In this document: in pieces, positions 12,058-24,294 of the stretch | Position numbering within the stretch: position 1 is the first letter of the stretch | Layout of the letters: each line of letters begins with the position of its first letter | Source of the DNA: Fagopyrum homotropicum | Lineage: Eukaryota > Streptophyta > Magnoliopsida > Caryophyllales > Polygonaceae | Assembly: GCA_033239125.1 (NCBI GenBank) | Contig: BSWB01000004.1 | Coordinates: 142,422,926 to 142,486,925 of the forward strand | DNA length: 64,000 bases | Direction of reading: 5' to 3' | Position numbers and translations under genes: made by a program | The notes under the pieces: model-generated | What the model was told of the DNA's origin: nothing | The model's database searches: none | The model's input: the letters and a program-made list of their open reading frames with translations, nothing else

Positions 12058-12160
12058 ACCACCGCTTGTGCAGCCCCGTCAATTCCTTTGAATTTCGGTC
12101 TTGCGACCGCATTTTTTAGGCGGAGTATTTCACGCGTTATCTGGGCCCATGATCCGTGTA
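12058..12160 (-). pseudogene. mitochondrial 18S rRNA (rrn18) fragment, NUMT
   Basis: About 103 bases match the minus strand of a bacterial-type small-subunit rRNA around the universal 'CCGTCAATTCCTTTGA' site. The surrounding text (ACCGCTTGTGCAG, CTTGCGACCG, AGGCGGAGTATTTCACGCG, CATGATCCGTG) fits plant mitochondrial rrn18 better than plastid 16S, which has different bases after CTTGCGA. Several substitutions show decay. It is not a functional rRNA gene. Confidence 0.75.
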
Positions 12161-12878
12161 AAATAAGAATTTATCAAATATATGGCCTCATTCAATGTTA
12201 TCATAATTATTTAATTACTTTTTGTTATAAAAAGAAGAAAATATGGTAAATTTAATAGTAATAATTTGAAACTTATTAAAGTTAATTATTGTAATGATTT
12301 ATTTCAAAGTTTACGTATAATCAAGAATAAAAATATCGAGATTAATAAAATAATCTAAAAGTTATGATTAATTCGTGTTCACTTTATTTGTTAGCTCAAA
12401 TTTTTGAATAATCAGCCTAAACAATATTTGTGAGCATAGTGAGAAAGAGATAATCCCGTACATAAGAAGGTCAATAAGTATATAAATAAATAAAAATTGA
12501 ATAAATTTATTTTATAATATTAGAAACCTTGAACATATATAATCGAGAGAAATGTGAATATGATGAATATATTATGTAGAACAAACCGTAACGTTGGGAC
12601 ATGAAGAAAAAGAGAATAACAAGTTTCTATTTGAATTAATAACGTTCCCATTTTAGTGTTGGTTAACTAAGAAGAACACATTATCCTTTTCTAATCACAT
12701 AAATGTATGTTTGGTACAACAAATACTCTTACACTCCCCCACACTTATTTTTCTCATTAAAAACAAAATTAACAGCTGCTTATTCTTCCATTTACTCTCG
12801 TAATTCTTTTTCTTAAATATTAAATAAAATTTACAATTTAATAAATAATGAATTTCCTCTTTTTAAACGCTCACACCT
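12161..12878. other. upstream region of the P450 gene
   Basis: AT-rich sequence between the mitochondrial fragment and the TATA box. It presumably holds the promoter, but no individual element could be assigned by eye. Confidence 0.4.
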
Positions 12879-12888
12879 CTATATAAAA
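12879..12888 (+). promoter_or_regulatory. TATA box of the P450 gene
   Basis: CTATATAAAA lies about 150 bases before the ATG at 13039. Transcription would start near 12910, giving a 5' UTR of roughly 130 bases that includes a CT-rich stretch (12925-12945). Confidence 0.65.
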
Positions 12889-13038
12889 AGAAACAAGAAA
12901 ACATTTCTCCCACAATATACCACACCCCCCTCTCTCCTTCTGGGAGGAAGAAAAAGAAGCAAGCAAACACACCATTAAAATCCGGCTTTGTGTTTCCCCA
13001 ATCTCATCGCGAATACCTAAATCAACAAAATCAACAAC

Positions 13039-16000
13039 ATGGAATTCAAATGCGATGCCGATGAGAACCAGCGCCACTGTTACTTGTGGTTACAGGTAGC
13101 GGCCACGGTCGCGGTCGCGGTTTGGGTGGTGTGGGCGAAGGTCGCGGTTCAGCTCTGGTGGCGGCCGTCGATGACAAGGCGACATTTCACTGGACAAGGG
13201 GTGCGGGGTCCACCTCCTCATCCTTTACTCGGAAACATGAAGGAGATTGGTGAGCTCATGAGTATGGCTTCCTCTCAGCCTATGGTTCCTCCTTCTCATA
13301 ACATTCTCCCGAGAGTTCTCCCTTTCTATCACCACTGGAAGAAGATTTATGGTAATTATTTTTTCATTATGATCAATCGCTCTTCTGTTTTGGATCTGAA
13401 CAACTCAATTTCGCACTGTTGTATCGAAATTATGTGCGGAATTCTCAGGTTTGATCGCTTCGATCGACCGATAATCGCAACAAATTCGATTTTCTGTATG
13501 TGCTTCATCTTGTTTTCAAAAAGGGGTTTTTTACTGTTAACGAATGATGATGACGATGACGTTAATGCAGTGCAATGGGTCCATTTGCGGTGGGCTGTGC
13601 CGTCTCTACTTATTTCTTTCCTCATTTGCAAAACTAACCAATTTACCATTTTCTGCTAAATCTGATCAGCTGCATTTACTGACATGAATTTGTTCCTATA
13701 TGCAGGTGCCACATTTCTCATCTGGTTCGGACCCACTGCTCGGTTCGCCGTATCGGATCCGGACCTGGTCCGGGAAATATTCGCGACGAAATCGCAGTAT
13801 TTCGAGAAATACGAGTCACACCCGCTAGTAAAGAAGCTAGAAGGGAACGGGTTGATATCTCTGAAGGGAGATATATGGGCTCATCGCAGGAAGATCATAT
13901 CGCCAATCTTCCACATGGAAAATCTCAAAGTAAGAAGCCTACGTAAATGAATTAAGCAATGATTGAGTTAAATAAAATTAAAGAAAAATAATTACAGGCT
14001 ACAGAGTTGACTTTGCAGTTAATGATTCTTGTTTATTAAAATTGGGTGTGATCTGGTGGTGAACAGCTAATGATGCCGTTAATGGCAAAGAGCGTAGCGG
14101 ATATGCTTGAGAAATGGTCGTTGATTTGTAACTCCGGGAAGGCGGAGATCAATGTGTCGGAATGGTTCCAGAATCTGATCGGAGAAGTGGTGACCAGAAC
14201 GATCTTCGGAGGAAGCTACGAGGATGGGAAGGCGATTTACCAGCTGCAGACACAGCAAATTGTGTATTCTGCAGAATCATTCCAGAAAGTCTTCATCCCT
14301 GGGTACAAGTACGTGTTTTTTTTTAATTAATTTTATATTTAATTTTATATGAGTGGATTAAATTAATGGAAAGAAATCCGGAGTTGCAGGTTTCTCCCGA
14401 CAAGGAGGAACAGGGCGATCTGGAGGTTGGACAGGGAGATAGAGGCATTGCTGACGAGGCTGATAGAGAAGAAGAGGGAGAGTGTGGCGGAGATGATTGA
14501 GGGAGAGGAAAGAGGACACCTGGACTTACTGGAGCATCTGATGATGGAGAGTATGAAGGAGGGAGAGAAGAAGATAAGAGGGGAAGACATAGTTGAAGAG
14601 TGTAAGAGCTTCTTCTTCGCAGGGAAACATACAACTACAAACATGTTGATATGGACAACGGTGTTGTTAGCAATGCACCCTCAGTGGCAGCAGCTGGCAC
14701 GTGATGAGGTCCTTAGGGTCTGTGGGGCACGTGATATCCCCACCAAAGAAGATGTTTCTAATCTCAAAACAGTAAGTTTTTTTTTATTACAGATAAATAA
14801 CTTTTTTTACTGTGCTTGCCTTTATGTTTTGAGCTATTGACAGCCGTTTTTAGCTGTCTCCGTTTCGTGCTACATGTGCTTTTTGCGTTTGCCTTTTGAC
14901 TCCCCGTTCAACCCGTTTTCAAATCACCCAGATTACCGGGGTTTTTTCACTGTAATTAATAATAAATTTATTTTTGGAAAATTTAGAATGGTGTTTCGTA
15001 TTTTTTTAAAAGAAAAACTTTAAAAAATAATTTATTTTTTTTGATGTTTTCCCTGAATTTTAGATTTTTTATTATGCTGTTATACCATTCATAAATTAAC
15101 ATTTTAATTAAAAAAATAAGTTATTAATTCAAGAAATTATATTAACAATAATTAAAAAAATAAGTATTTTTTTTACTCAAACTGTTAATTTATGGACAGT
15201 AAAATAAGTACATTTAAAAAGAGTTATAAAGCTCAACGGAGTTTGTCAAAAGCTAAAAATTTAATAAATAGAAATAAAATAAAATCAATATATTTTTATG
15301 TCACTTCAATAGTTCTAGGAAAATTATTTACACTGAAAAGTTCCGAAAAACTTCGTTTTAGTTTTGATTAAGTTTATGTGTTGTTTTATGTTTTTAATAT
15401 TATCGACTAAGAGAGGTGTGAGAATAGCTATTTAAAATTGTTTTTATTAGATATTTTTATAATAAAATGTTTACTTATTGGTTTACAAGGTGGTGAATAT
15501 TTAGTAAGTGAGAAAATTGTGAAATTTTTTTATAAAATTAATGTTATTTTATATTTTTAATAGTTATGTTATTGATTAGAAAGTCATTTTTTGGACCTGG
15601 AGAAAAATTTAATTTGTTGCAAGTAAAAAAATTGCTAATTTGGGTCTAATATTGTTCGTTAATGTTGTGGATTATTGCAGCTAGGAATGGTAATTTCCGA
15701 GACATTAAGACTATACCCACCAGCGGTGGCGACAATACGACGGACCAAAGAAAACGTGGAACTGGGAGGGTACAACATTCCAAAGGGGACGGAGATCTTA
15801 ATCCCGCTTCTAGCCCTTCACCATGACGCGAGTGTATGGGGGCCGGATGTGCACGAATTTAACCCTGGGAGATTCGCACAAGGTGTGGCTCGAGCAGCGA
15901 ACCACCCGACCGCTTACATGCCATTCGGACTTGGCGGCCGGCAATGCATTGGCCAAAACCTAGCGATTCTAGAAGCCAAATTAGCAATAGCTATGATCTT

Positions 16001-16106
16001 GCAGCGCTTCACATTCGATATTTCCCCAAACTACAAGCACGCACCGACCGTCTTGATGCTTTTGTACCCTCAATTCGACGCACCCGTGGTGTTTCGAAGC
16101 CTGTAG
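13039..16106 (+). CDS. CYP734A: cytochrome P450, CYP734A family (brassinosteroid-inactivating), five exons
   Basis: Exons are 13039-13351, 13706-13929, 14067-14308, 14390-14771 and 15681-16106. All introns are GT-AG, and the exons sum to 1587 bases, an open frame of 528 residues. The N-terminal membrane anchor is at about residues 13-35, followed by the Pro-rich hinge RGPPPHPLLGN. Other marks are the I-helix AGKHTT (337-342), ExxR as ETLR (394-397) and the haem loop FGLGGRQCIG with Cys476. The text SHNILPRVLPFYHHWKKIYG and the C-terminus HAPTVLMLLYP match the CYP734A (BAS1) family, ER-bound enzymes that hydroxylate C-26 of brassinosteroids and so inactivate them. Length is normal for the family. 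No lesion was seen, and it is the only intact host gene here. The exact substrate is inferred from family. Confidence 0.92.
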
Positions 16107-17172
16107 ATTTGCCCTTATATTGGTACAACCTAGTATTATATACATATACATATATGTAACTTGTAGTAATATTTTGTATTTGCATATAGTTTTTGTCGGG
16201 TTGTTATATATATATATGTGTGTTTTTTAGAGAACAAATTGGTTCTCTTTTGAAGATATATCCTTGGTGACTAGTTTAGGAAGCTCTTCCCCCCTCCTAT
16301 TTTTAATAATTATTATATTTTTTTTTTGTATCAGTAACACCCCACAACACTTTTTCCCATACCCTAAATTCTTTGTAGCATATTCATTTCTACTTGAGAA
16401 TTTATCGATCCATCGACCCACAGTATCGTTTGCACTATACATATGCACACCAATCATTTCCCGTGATGCAAATGTGTTATAGAGTCATTTCGCGTGACAG
16501 CGAGATTATTTGTTTAATTATTATTTTCAATAATCTTCCAATAATATGATAATCTATTTATATTTGAATATTTTGTTGGGTCAAAATAATCTAAAAAATA
16601 ATCTGAATACAAACCGTCAAAAACACTATCGAACGCACCCATAATCTCCATTTTGACCCCACATATACTATTTACATAATCAACTTCAAATCTATTATAT
16701 AAATACAATTTATAGTTTATCCCATGTGTCAAGTCGAGATTGTTTTAATACTTACATGTCGATAAGTTATTAATTTTATTAAATGTCATTTTCAAGTCAT
16801 TTTTAATTCAAATTTAATATCAATAATTAACACCATTTTTAATTTCACAAAATTTTCTTTTAAAATAAAATCATATTAATATGATTGGCTAAAAAGATTT
16901 AAATTCAACAAGAGGTGCAAGAATGATTTTATTAATAAATTTTTTACCATAGTTATTCAATATCATATTCATATTAAATTTAATTATTTAAATAAAATTG
17001 TTATATTTATAAGCATTCACTATATTAAACATAAATTTGAGAAAAAAAAGCCGTTCGAGACGCTACACATATTAAACTAGTTCAACAAATTAAAAAATAT
17101 ATTTGTATAATTTTCTAGTTTATGCGGCAATTTGAAATGAGACAAAATGTTGTATTAATTCTATTATATTAA
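16107..17172. other. 3' flank of the P450 gene, AT-rich
   Basis: Holds the 3' UTR, with a TATATA tract near 16205-16220. No other gene was recognised. Confidence 0.5.
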
Positions 17173-17464
17173 GGGCCCGTTTGGTTCCAACTCCGGAAAC
17201 GGAAACGGAATGGAAACGAACTTAGTCCATATGTATATCCTTGTTCATGAAGTTTTGTGGAATCATTCCTTGGGGATTAATGCAAAATGCACTTGTCCCA
17301 TCACATTTTGTTACCCTATAGGGTATCAAAAGTAATCAAATTCTACTCCAATTAGTTCAAACCACAAGGAATGATTCCACAAACTTTCATGAACAATGAT
17401 ATACATATGGACTAGATTCGTTTCCATTCCGTTTCCGATTCCGGAGTTAAAACCAAACGGGCCC
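17173..17464. mobile_element. Tourist-like (PIF/Harbinger) MITE
   Basis: The 292-bp element has perfect 14-bp terminal inverted repeats GGGCCCGTTTGGTT. It is flanked by TAA on both sides (17170-17172, 17465-17467), the 3-bp PIF/Harbinger target. The inverted repeat continues inward for about 100 bases with few mismatches, so the element is close to one long hairpin. It is noncoding and depends on a transposase elsewhere. Confidence 0.85.
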
Positions 17465-18388
17465 TAAATGTAATCCAATCGAATCCTACTAACTCCTTAA
17501 AAATGTAAGAACATATGGCGACGAAAGTGGCAAAAAAAGTGGGGAAGAAAACATGCAAATGAGTATTGAGGATGGGCCCTTTGAAGAGTTATCGTCTTCT
17601 TCGACGTATATACCAACAAAATTCAGTAAAGCCAATTGAATGAGAGCTGAGGCAACTCCAAGAAAAGCATTCAAACTGTGTTCCCTTTGTTACCCATATT
17701 ATATGCAACAAGGCAATCATCAATCATCGAACACCAAATTGTGTATTCATACTACAATAATTTATAAGAAGACGACAGTTTGCTAAGGAAGATATGACAT
17801 CCATTGTAGTATTGTCTCTATTTACGTCCAAAGAGACAATTATACATTATTAACTAACGTAGTACGTATTTCATGTTTTTAGGATAGTCAATGGACATTT
17901 CATTTATAGATCACTTTATAAGCTTCGAAAGGGTTATGTAGACGAATAAGCTATGGAACGGGCTATATTCGATCTCGGTTCGGACTAAGTTTGGAAAAAA
18001 GTTCACTTCGAACTCATACATTTACTAATTGCAGTTTAGGGAAATTTTATTTATTGTGTCCTTTCAAACGCACGACCATATAACATGTCATATATTTTCT
18101 TATAATTTTATTGTTATGTTCTTTAATACTTTTATCAAATGTGAATACAAAGCATTAGATCTTCTATGACATCCTTTAAATGTGATAACGTGTTTCTTAG
18201 ACTAGGGGGCCGTTTAGTAAAATTAGTTTTAGGGTTGTGGTTGGGCTTTGAATATGAGGTTGTGGTTATAATCGTAGTTTTTCACAAGTTTTTTGTTTAG
18301 GATTTAAGTTAAAACACTAAAATAGTGTTCATTCAAATCGGGTATTTTTTTACGACGATGTATTATTATAAATAATAGTATTTGTATT
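17465..18388. other. intergenic, nothing certain
   Basis: AT-rich sequence. A GGGGGCCGTTTAGTA string at about 18206 resembles a MITE end, but no partner end was found. Confidence 0.4.
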
Positions 18389-18666
18389 GAAGTAGAAGGT
18401 AGACGGACAACAAACTGTGTCGCCAAACCCTTTGAATAGCAAAAATCAATCCTCCTAAAAACTACGTTTGAAGACCTAGGTGACCCAACATTACCATGCA
18501 AGACTCTGCACCTTTTAAGAATCTCAACGACATCTAGCGCAAGAAAACCAAACGTGTCAAAAGCGAATGGAAGAAACACATGTTGGTTTTCAATGAAACT
18601 TTTTCATACTTAGCCACCTTCGCACAGGCCGCGTTGAGGGCCGCCTTACCCACCACTAAAGGTCCG

Positions 18667-19143
18667 CTACCCAAACAAACCAGAGGAGAGACCCCTCAAA
18701 TCAATAGAAGCATGTTTGCCACCCACCCATCCAAATACTAACACATTTGTCAACCTCAACGTAGACCTTCCTTCACGCGGGTCAGTCAAGAAGGTCAAAA
18801 GTGTCTCCTTCTTAACCAAAACCCCTGCTCTCTTAAATACGTCACATAAAACATCACGAACCACATCATTCCTATATTTGAAGTCAGGGAGCTCTTTACA
18901 ATGAACCGCATGCTCCCCAAAAGCATCCAAAATCCTCAGACAATTGGTCATATGACATATCACATCAAACGGTGACAAAGGAATCATAAGGTGATACTTA
19001 AGGATTAAGTGATACTCAACAGGAGACATACATTGTCCAAGTCCATCAATGGGTGTGAAAAGAAGGAAGTCTTGACTATGCGCAGACTGCAAACACTTAA
19101 AAATCGATTTATGTCTGATGGTCAAATCAAAAGTCGCTTCCAA
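18667..19143 (-). pseudogene. CCHC and endonuclease-like domain, RT copy 2
   Basis: This 158-codon open piece contains CHMTNCLRILDAFGEHAVHC, KYRNDVVRDVL, RSTLRLTNVLVFGW and HASIDLRG. Compared with copy 1, RHD has become RND and PTD has become LTN, so the presumed catalytic Asp of the P-D motif is lost while the framework is kept. A region that is conserved but inactivated fits a dead retrotransposon. Confidence 0.6.
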
Positions 19144-19726
19144 CGCCTACATTGTCTTACCGTAAAGAGCACTCGCCATAACACGTTGGGCTTTAGGGGG
19201 GTTGGTGTTCTTGACAATAAAACCAGAAATATCAAAACTAGGAATAAAAGCTTGAATTTTGACCAACACTCCAAAAAAACTCAAATCCCATATTAACTAC
19301 TCCATTGTCCCGCAATATATGGTCTTGAAGGGTCCAAGATTGGGTCCTGGAAGCAACAAAAGCAAAAAAAAAAAAAAAAAGAGGCCTCCATAGTTGAAAA
19401 TAAACCAAGACTTCCAAACCAAATAGACAGAAGTTAGTCGTCATTGAAGATCCCCGAAAAGGGACCTCACAAACCTCAATATCCTCGACCAATCCACGTA
19501 GTCCAAAATAGAAATAAGTTGTTGAACACTCCCCATTCTCCGGTAGGCAAGTCTTCAAGCTAAAATACATCTTAGCAACACCTATACAAGACTAAAGCAA
19601 AAAAAGCTCACTTTGCGGGTCCCTTAATTGTGTAAGAAGGTGCATCAACTCAACAGTCTTAACATCTCTCTTCATAACTAGCTCTATAACAAACCCGTGA
19701 TCTTTATTCATTGCCCCACCCAACAA

Positions 19727-20246
19727 CTAAACACCCAACGTCAGCCTCACAATGCCATGAGGGAATAGTATAACTCTAAGCTTCGATTCATCACACGAAG
19801 ACCTAAAGAGCTTAGTCTTGCAAACATTCAACTCGAGGACAAAAATCGGGCCAACCTCTCGAATGATATCAAGAGGTCTAGCCACTTCCTCTGACCGGCC
19901 AATAATAGTATCATCATCAAGATACCAAGCATGCATAAGAGACGTGCAATTGTCTGTGATCCGATGAAGAAGCGGGTGCAAGACAAGGAAAAAAGAAGCG
20001 GTCATAAAGGGTCCCCTATTGCACACCGGTAGCCGACTAGATAAAACCATCACCAATGTACAATCGGCCAGCCTGACCATACAAGAAATCAACACATAAA
20101 GAGATGGGCTGATATATTTCCTTACTTCCCTCATCAAATAGTAGTATAACCTTTGCACCACCTGAGACACCGACCCCAAACTGAAAATCTCCAAGATAAT
20201 CTCTCATATTTTTACCTACTCCCTTCATGGCCACTTTAGGAATCAA
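19727..20246 (-). pseudogene. reverse transcriptase remnant, RT copy 2
   Basis: Two overlapping frames (20037-20246 and 19727-20194) contain pieces of the same RT as copy 1, including the catalytic box as YLDD and the downstream LELNVCKTKLF. An internal deletion removes the LDFSHAFN block with its catalytic Asp. It is not functional. Confidence 0.7.
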
Positions 20247-21120
20247 TCTCCTCTATACGATACCCAATGCAATGGGTTGAACCCCATTATCAAGCTTCAA
20301 CAACAGCATAAGAGGCTCCGAAGCCATAAACCCAGCCAAACTCAGCGGACACTTACCTCCCAACCACAAATTAACCATTGATGAAAGCGTTCTCAAAAGA
20401 CCTGTGACAATCGCAAAACCCTAGCCACACATAGCATCTAAAAGGTGTTATGCTCTCAAACCATATCTATCAAAAGAGGTACCTTTGGGAAAGGACTTGA
20501 TGCATTTAAAAATCAGATCACCATCACCAATGAGAGGGTGGTGGTTCAAGAATGCGGTCCAAGGCTTAAAAGGAGGAGACTTGTAGGGGTGTTTATCCTC
20601 CAACGCCTTCAAAGTCTCATCACTATAAGGAGCTACTCTAGAGGAGCACAAAACTTTAACAACCGTAAAATGCTCATCCGAAACCTTACAAAGACATTGC
20701 TTGATATTAGGGTTCCTCTCCAGACCATTTACATTCCGTAATTCACCATCCACCCTCACAATAACCCTCTACTCTGAACAATCTAACAACGCCTACACAA
20801 GACTGGAAACATCATTATCTTCTCCCCAAGTTTGCAAGGCCTGCAAAATCCATTGATGTTGGATCGACTTTCTACATCTCGACCTTCTATCTCGCCTACT
20901 CATAGGCCTGAGTACCTACAACGTGCAACTAGGAAGCAAAGATAACCTAATCCAAGCATTTACGCAGCCTGGCTCAAGGACCACCTTTAGAAGAGCACCC
21001 AACAATGCTTGAGAGAAGCCTGAACGACACCTATGATAGATGCTTTTCACATTAGTAATAGGAATGAGCATAACCTTCTCCAACAGATTTGCATCAAACA
21101 ATCAAATAGTTGGAGGGCAA

Positions 21121-21715
21121 CAACACTAACCTTTTTTCAATGAAGTAGCATACTTCAACAGTATACAATAAGCTCCTGCAAATTAAAATCCTAGTTGTCA
21201 GCCCTAAGCACGGAAATGTGGATCTTGGGTGCAATTTTTTCGGTACATAAGTTCTGCAACAATGGTGGAGCTTTAGCTTCCAAGAGATATCGTGAAACCT
21301 CTATTGAAGATCTCTGGTTCGTCCTCCATTGAAGAATCCTTTCAAAGCCTAAATTTCAATTAATTTTCCATCATGAATTGCCTCATTCCGGATGACTTGC
21401 GATGACCAGAGGACAAATCGACGGCCGAATTGTTATGATTAATGAGTGTTAGATGTTCAATTCATTAACTTTAGTGTTACTCTGGATTTGATTTTTACTC
21501 GGCTACGTAGCGACCCCATTGGGTATTGAGTAGTTTTATTTTTCAAAAAAGACTAACATGGCCTTAATAATTCCTTAATAACATGTGTGTCTTACGTGAT
21601 GACAATGAGCAATTAGTGATCACATTCAATTCGAAATATCCCAAAATTTCCTGACTGTACCGCTTCTTTGACAACAACAACACAACAAGGGAAAAAGACT
21701 GGACTTCTCCCACCA
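21121..21715. other. spacer before chromovirus A
   Basis: No coding text or repeat ends were recognised. The five bases next to element A are CACCA (21711-21715). Confidence 0.4.
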
Positions 21716-23771
21716 TGTAACACCCCGATTCTTTGGGACTCGGGATGCTACGGCGAGACCTCACAATGGGTCCCGACCCTTAGCCTAACAACAATTTCAC
21801 CGGACCTTTCCAACAAGGCATAAATAAAGGCAAAACTCAAACCGTATATAATGTATGCGAGAAACTGAAATGTAAAGATACAAGGTAGAAACTCAGCCGA
21901 GTCCTCAAAACGACACGCAAACTCCAAAACCTTACAACATAACCATAATCAAACAACATAACAAAACCCAAAAAAGTCCTCGTCCTATAATGTACGGCGA
22001 TCCCCGGCTGTCCACTCCTCCACCTCACTAGGCGGCGTCCCTAACCTGCAGGGCATCTACACAAGCGGTTTAAAACCGTTAGCTCATATTCAAAGCATTA
22101 GAAACGAGGTGAATGCACATACACACATACATCAACATAACACATAACATGCTCTGAAACACACAAGTCCAATTTATTATCTTTTTATTATTAACTCGTA
22201 TCCCGTTCTAATTCAACTTAGGTTTGTGACACGAGAATCACCGTGATCTCGCCTCGGTCCCTACTTATCGACAAGGAATGGTACTGATGTATCCGACCGT
22301 CTACCCGCACGGGCTAGTCGCCGAGAACCTCCTAGCTCTCGCAAGAGCTAGGCAGATGATGTCACCACCCGTTATCATACACTTGGGCCAAAATAATATA
22401 AAGTCGGTGGTCCTATTACCAGTTTAGTTGTTTATAACATAAACAATAACATACACACACACCACCACCACCACCACCATCAAACACACATCAATGCTAA
22501 TACGTAAAATACGAGCTAAGTAAGTCCGGAGACTTACCTAGTCTCCACACTTAACTCACAACACTATAGCTTCCCTTGGGAAGAAGCCCACAACCTGCTC
22601 ACAAGAAGGTACGTATCAACATATGTTCACCCTCAAGAAGTCTTAGACTTCACTCTAGTGATCTAAGCAAGATCACCTAACCCTCAAGCTAGGAATCCAT
22701 CCTAGGATGCAAGATACTCACCACACTCTTAGCACATGATAGTAACTCAGAACAGCTTATAACCTCACCTGAACATAAACCACAACCAAGAAGGAACAAG
22801 CTAGCCTAGAAGGTCCATCAAGCTTAGCATACTCGAAACCGTCAACTACATCGAGCCTTAAGGGCTCCTAGATTCTCAACCACTAGGTGGCATTCTCAAG
22901 ATACTCTAGGCCATCCTAGGCATGCTACTTACAAGATATAACCTCAAAGCAAAGAAATGAACAAAGAGAAAGGGAGAAGAGGAACCTACTGTCGATGAAA
23001 CGCAGCTGCGGAGTCAAGCTGACGCCCTTGCAAAACCCAGTCACCGCCCCTGCGGTCTCCTGGCGCCGTCCCTGCGCCCTTGTGGTGGCTTAAGCCGCCC
23101 CTGCGGTGGCCCTGATCCGCCCCCCGCGCCTTTGATGATCCGCCCCCGCGGTTTGAGCAACAAAAGGTCGTCTTCTTCGTCTTCGACTGTGGGTCTTGGG
23201 CTCCAATGTCCTCCTCTTTTTTCTGGATCTTCTCCAAACACCAACCACTTATCTTAGACTCCTCTCCATGACCTAAACGAGCTAAGAACATGCACATGCA
23301 AGGATTTAAGGAAAAAGGTTCCTCAAGAGCTTCATCCATGGCAATGGATGAAGGAGGGGAGAAAAAAGGGTAAACAACAAATGAGGAGAAGAGAGGAAGA
23401 GGAAGAAGCTTACCAAACTGGATCTTGAATCTCCTCTACTACAACTCACACACAAGTAAGATCTCCTAGAGAAGAGAGGAAGGAAGCACAAGAGAGAAGT
23501 GGGAGAGAAATGAGAAGCGTGAAGCAAAAGTGAGGAGAGAGGGAGAGTTTGGGTGAAAAGGTGGGAGGGAAACAAGGTGTCAGCTGACCTCTTTTCACCT
23601 CAGCTAGGAATGAGGGGTCGGAAAGTGAAAAGGGGAAAATGAAGGGTCAGCACGGTATTTTGGGAATAAATCCAGGCACTAAGCACCTCGTGCCTACGGG
23701 AAAATTGAGTTGTTAACGCAAAAAGGTCGATAAAACGCTCCAAGGCCGGAACTGAAATTTCGGATGTTACA
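21716..23771 (-). repeat. 3' LTR of chromovirus A
   Basis: The 2056-bp LTR starts TGTAACATCC and ends GGGGTGTTACA on the minus strand. A polypurine tract (AGGGGAGTTAG, minus) adjoins it at 23772-23785. It contains a CAC-rich microsatellite near 22455-22480 and a GC-rich segment of short inverted repeats at 23040-23160. The open frames inside it are not supported as genes. Confidence 0.85.
23040..23160. repeat. GC-rich CCGC-CCCT-GCGG inverted-repeat cluster in the A LTR
   Basis: CCGCCCCTGCGG or close variants occur near 23044, 23093 and 23139, with related GCGCCCTTGTGGTGG between them. This is a small cluster of 12-bp imperfect palindromes in an otherwise AT-rich LTR. Confidence 0.6.
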
Positions 23772-24054
23772 ACTAACTCCCCTAAAAACAAGTTTCATCC
23801 CAAAACTTGCTAAACGCAACACTCTAGGCCAAACACGTCTCGTAACCACGCGGAAGTCATAAAACGTCAACTATCGGCCTAGCCGAGTCTATGTATAAAA
23901 TCACATCAAGACCTCGCAAGGTACACATATACCCATACGAACTCGCATAACACGTCATGAAATAAACACATAGCACAAACAAGGGAAGATTTTGCGACTA
24001 ACCCGACGGTCCTATCGATGTCGCTAAACCTGCATAAAACTCAGGATATTTCCT

Positions 24055-24294
24055 CTAGATACTATCCTCCGTCTCTCATGTAGCCTCATCGGCTCCCCGC
24101 CTTGACCACTGCACTCTCAGCATCGGTATCTCCTTTGATTGAAGGCGCCTCGTACTCCGCTCCAAAACCAATATCGGATGCTCCACAAAAGTATGGTCCG
24201 GCTTGACCACTAGGTCCTCGTGGCTAATGATGTGCCTCGGGTCGTGGATGTACTCTCTCAGCTGAGACAAATGAAATACCGGATGTATACCCTC
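24055..24294 (-). pseudogene. integrase C-terminal/chromodomain-region remnant (A)
   Basis: The frame reads EGIHPVFHLSQLREYIHDP, then RSTRRLQSKEIPMLRVQW and RRGADEAT, followed by a TGA where the family has Trp (ATWE). The change is TGG to TGA. This region follows the integrase core in chromoviruses and in some branches reads histone marks. It is separated from the rest of the integrase by LTR F, which split the codons around PPRL and EGIHP. Confidence 0.8.

Larger units (their letters stand above)
18389..21120 (-). mobile_element. decayed non-LTR retrotransposon, copy 2 (RLE-like)
   Basis: This is a second minus-strand copy of the family at 5976-9110, with the same 3' end text. Conserved pieces are the N-terminal part (20916-21101, 20448-20759), the RT with FQFGVGVSGGAK and HAWYLDDDTIIGRSEE (19727-20246), the connector (19238-19570) and the CCHC/endonuclease-like region (18667-19143, 18304-18579). 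It is more decayed than copy 1: the RT has lost part of the segment between FQFGVGV and FLYGQ, and GVQQGDP is replaced. The 5' limit is approximate. Confidence 0.7.

Noticed and set aside
12058..12160. Functional rRNA gene or plastid insertion
   Set aside because: It is only about 100 bases with substitutions, and the bases after CTTGCGA fit mitochondrial rrn18 rather than plastid 16S.
13356..13649. Antisense and read-through frames in P450 intron 1
   Set aside because: The consensus splice sites at 13352 and 13705 join exons to a full CYP734A-type protein, so the intron frames are shadows.
18206..18300. Second MITE starting GGGGGCCGTTTAG
   Set aside because: No matching inverted end or target-site duplication was found.
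22986..23575. Open frames within the left LTR of chromovirus A
   Set aside because: They lie inside an LTR, have skewed composition from GC-rich repeats and CT-rich sequence, and match no family.
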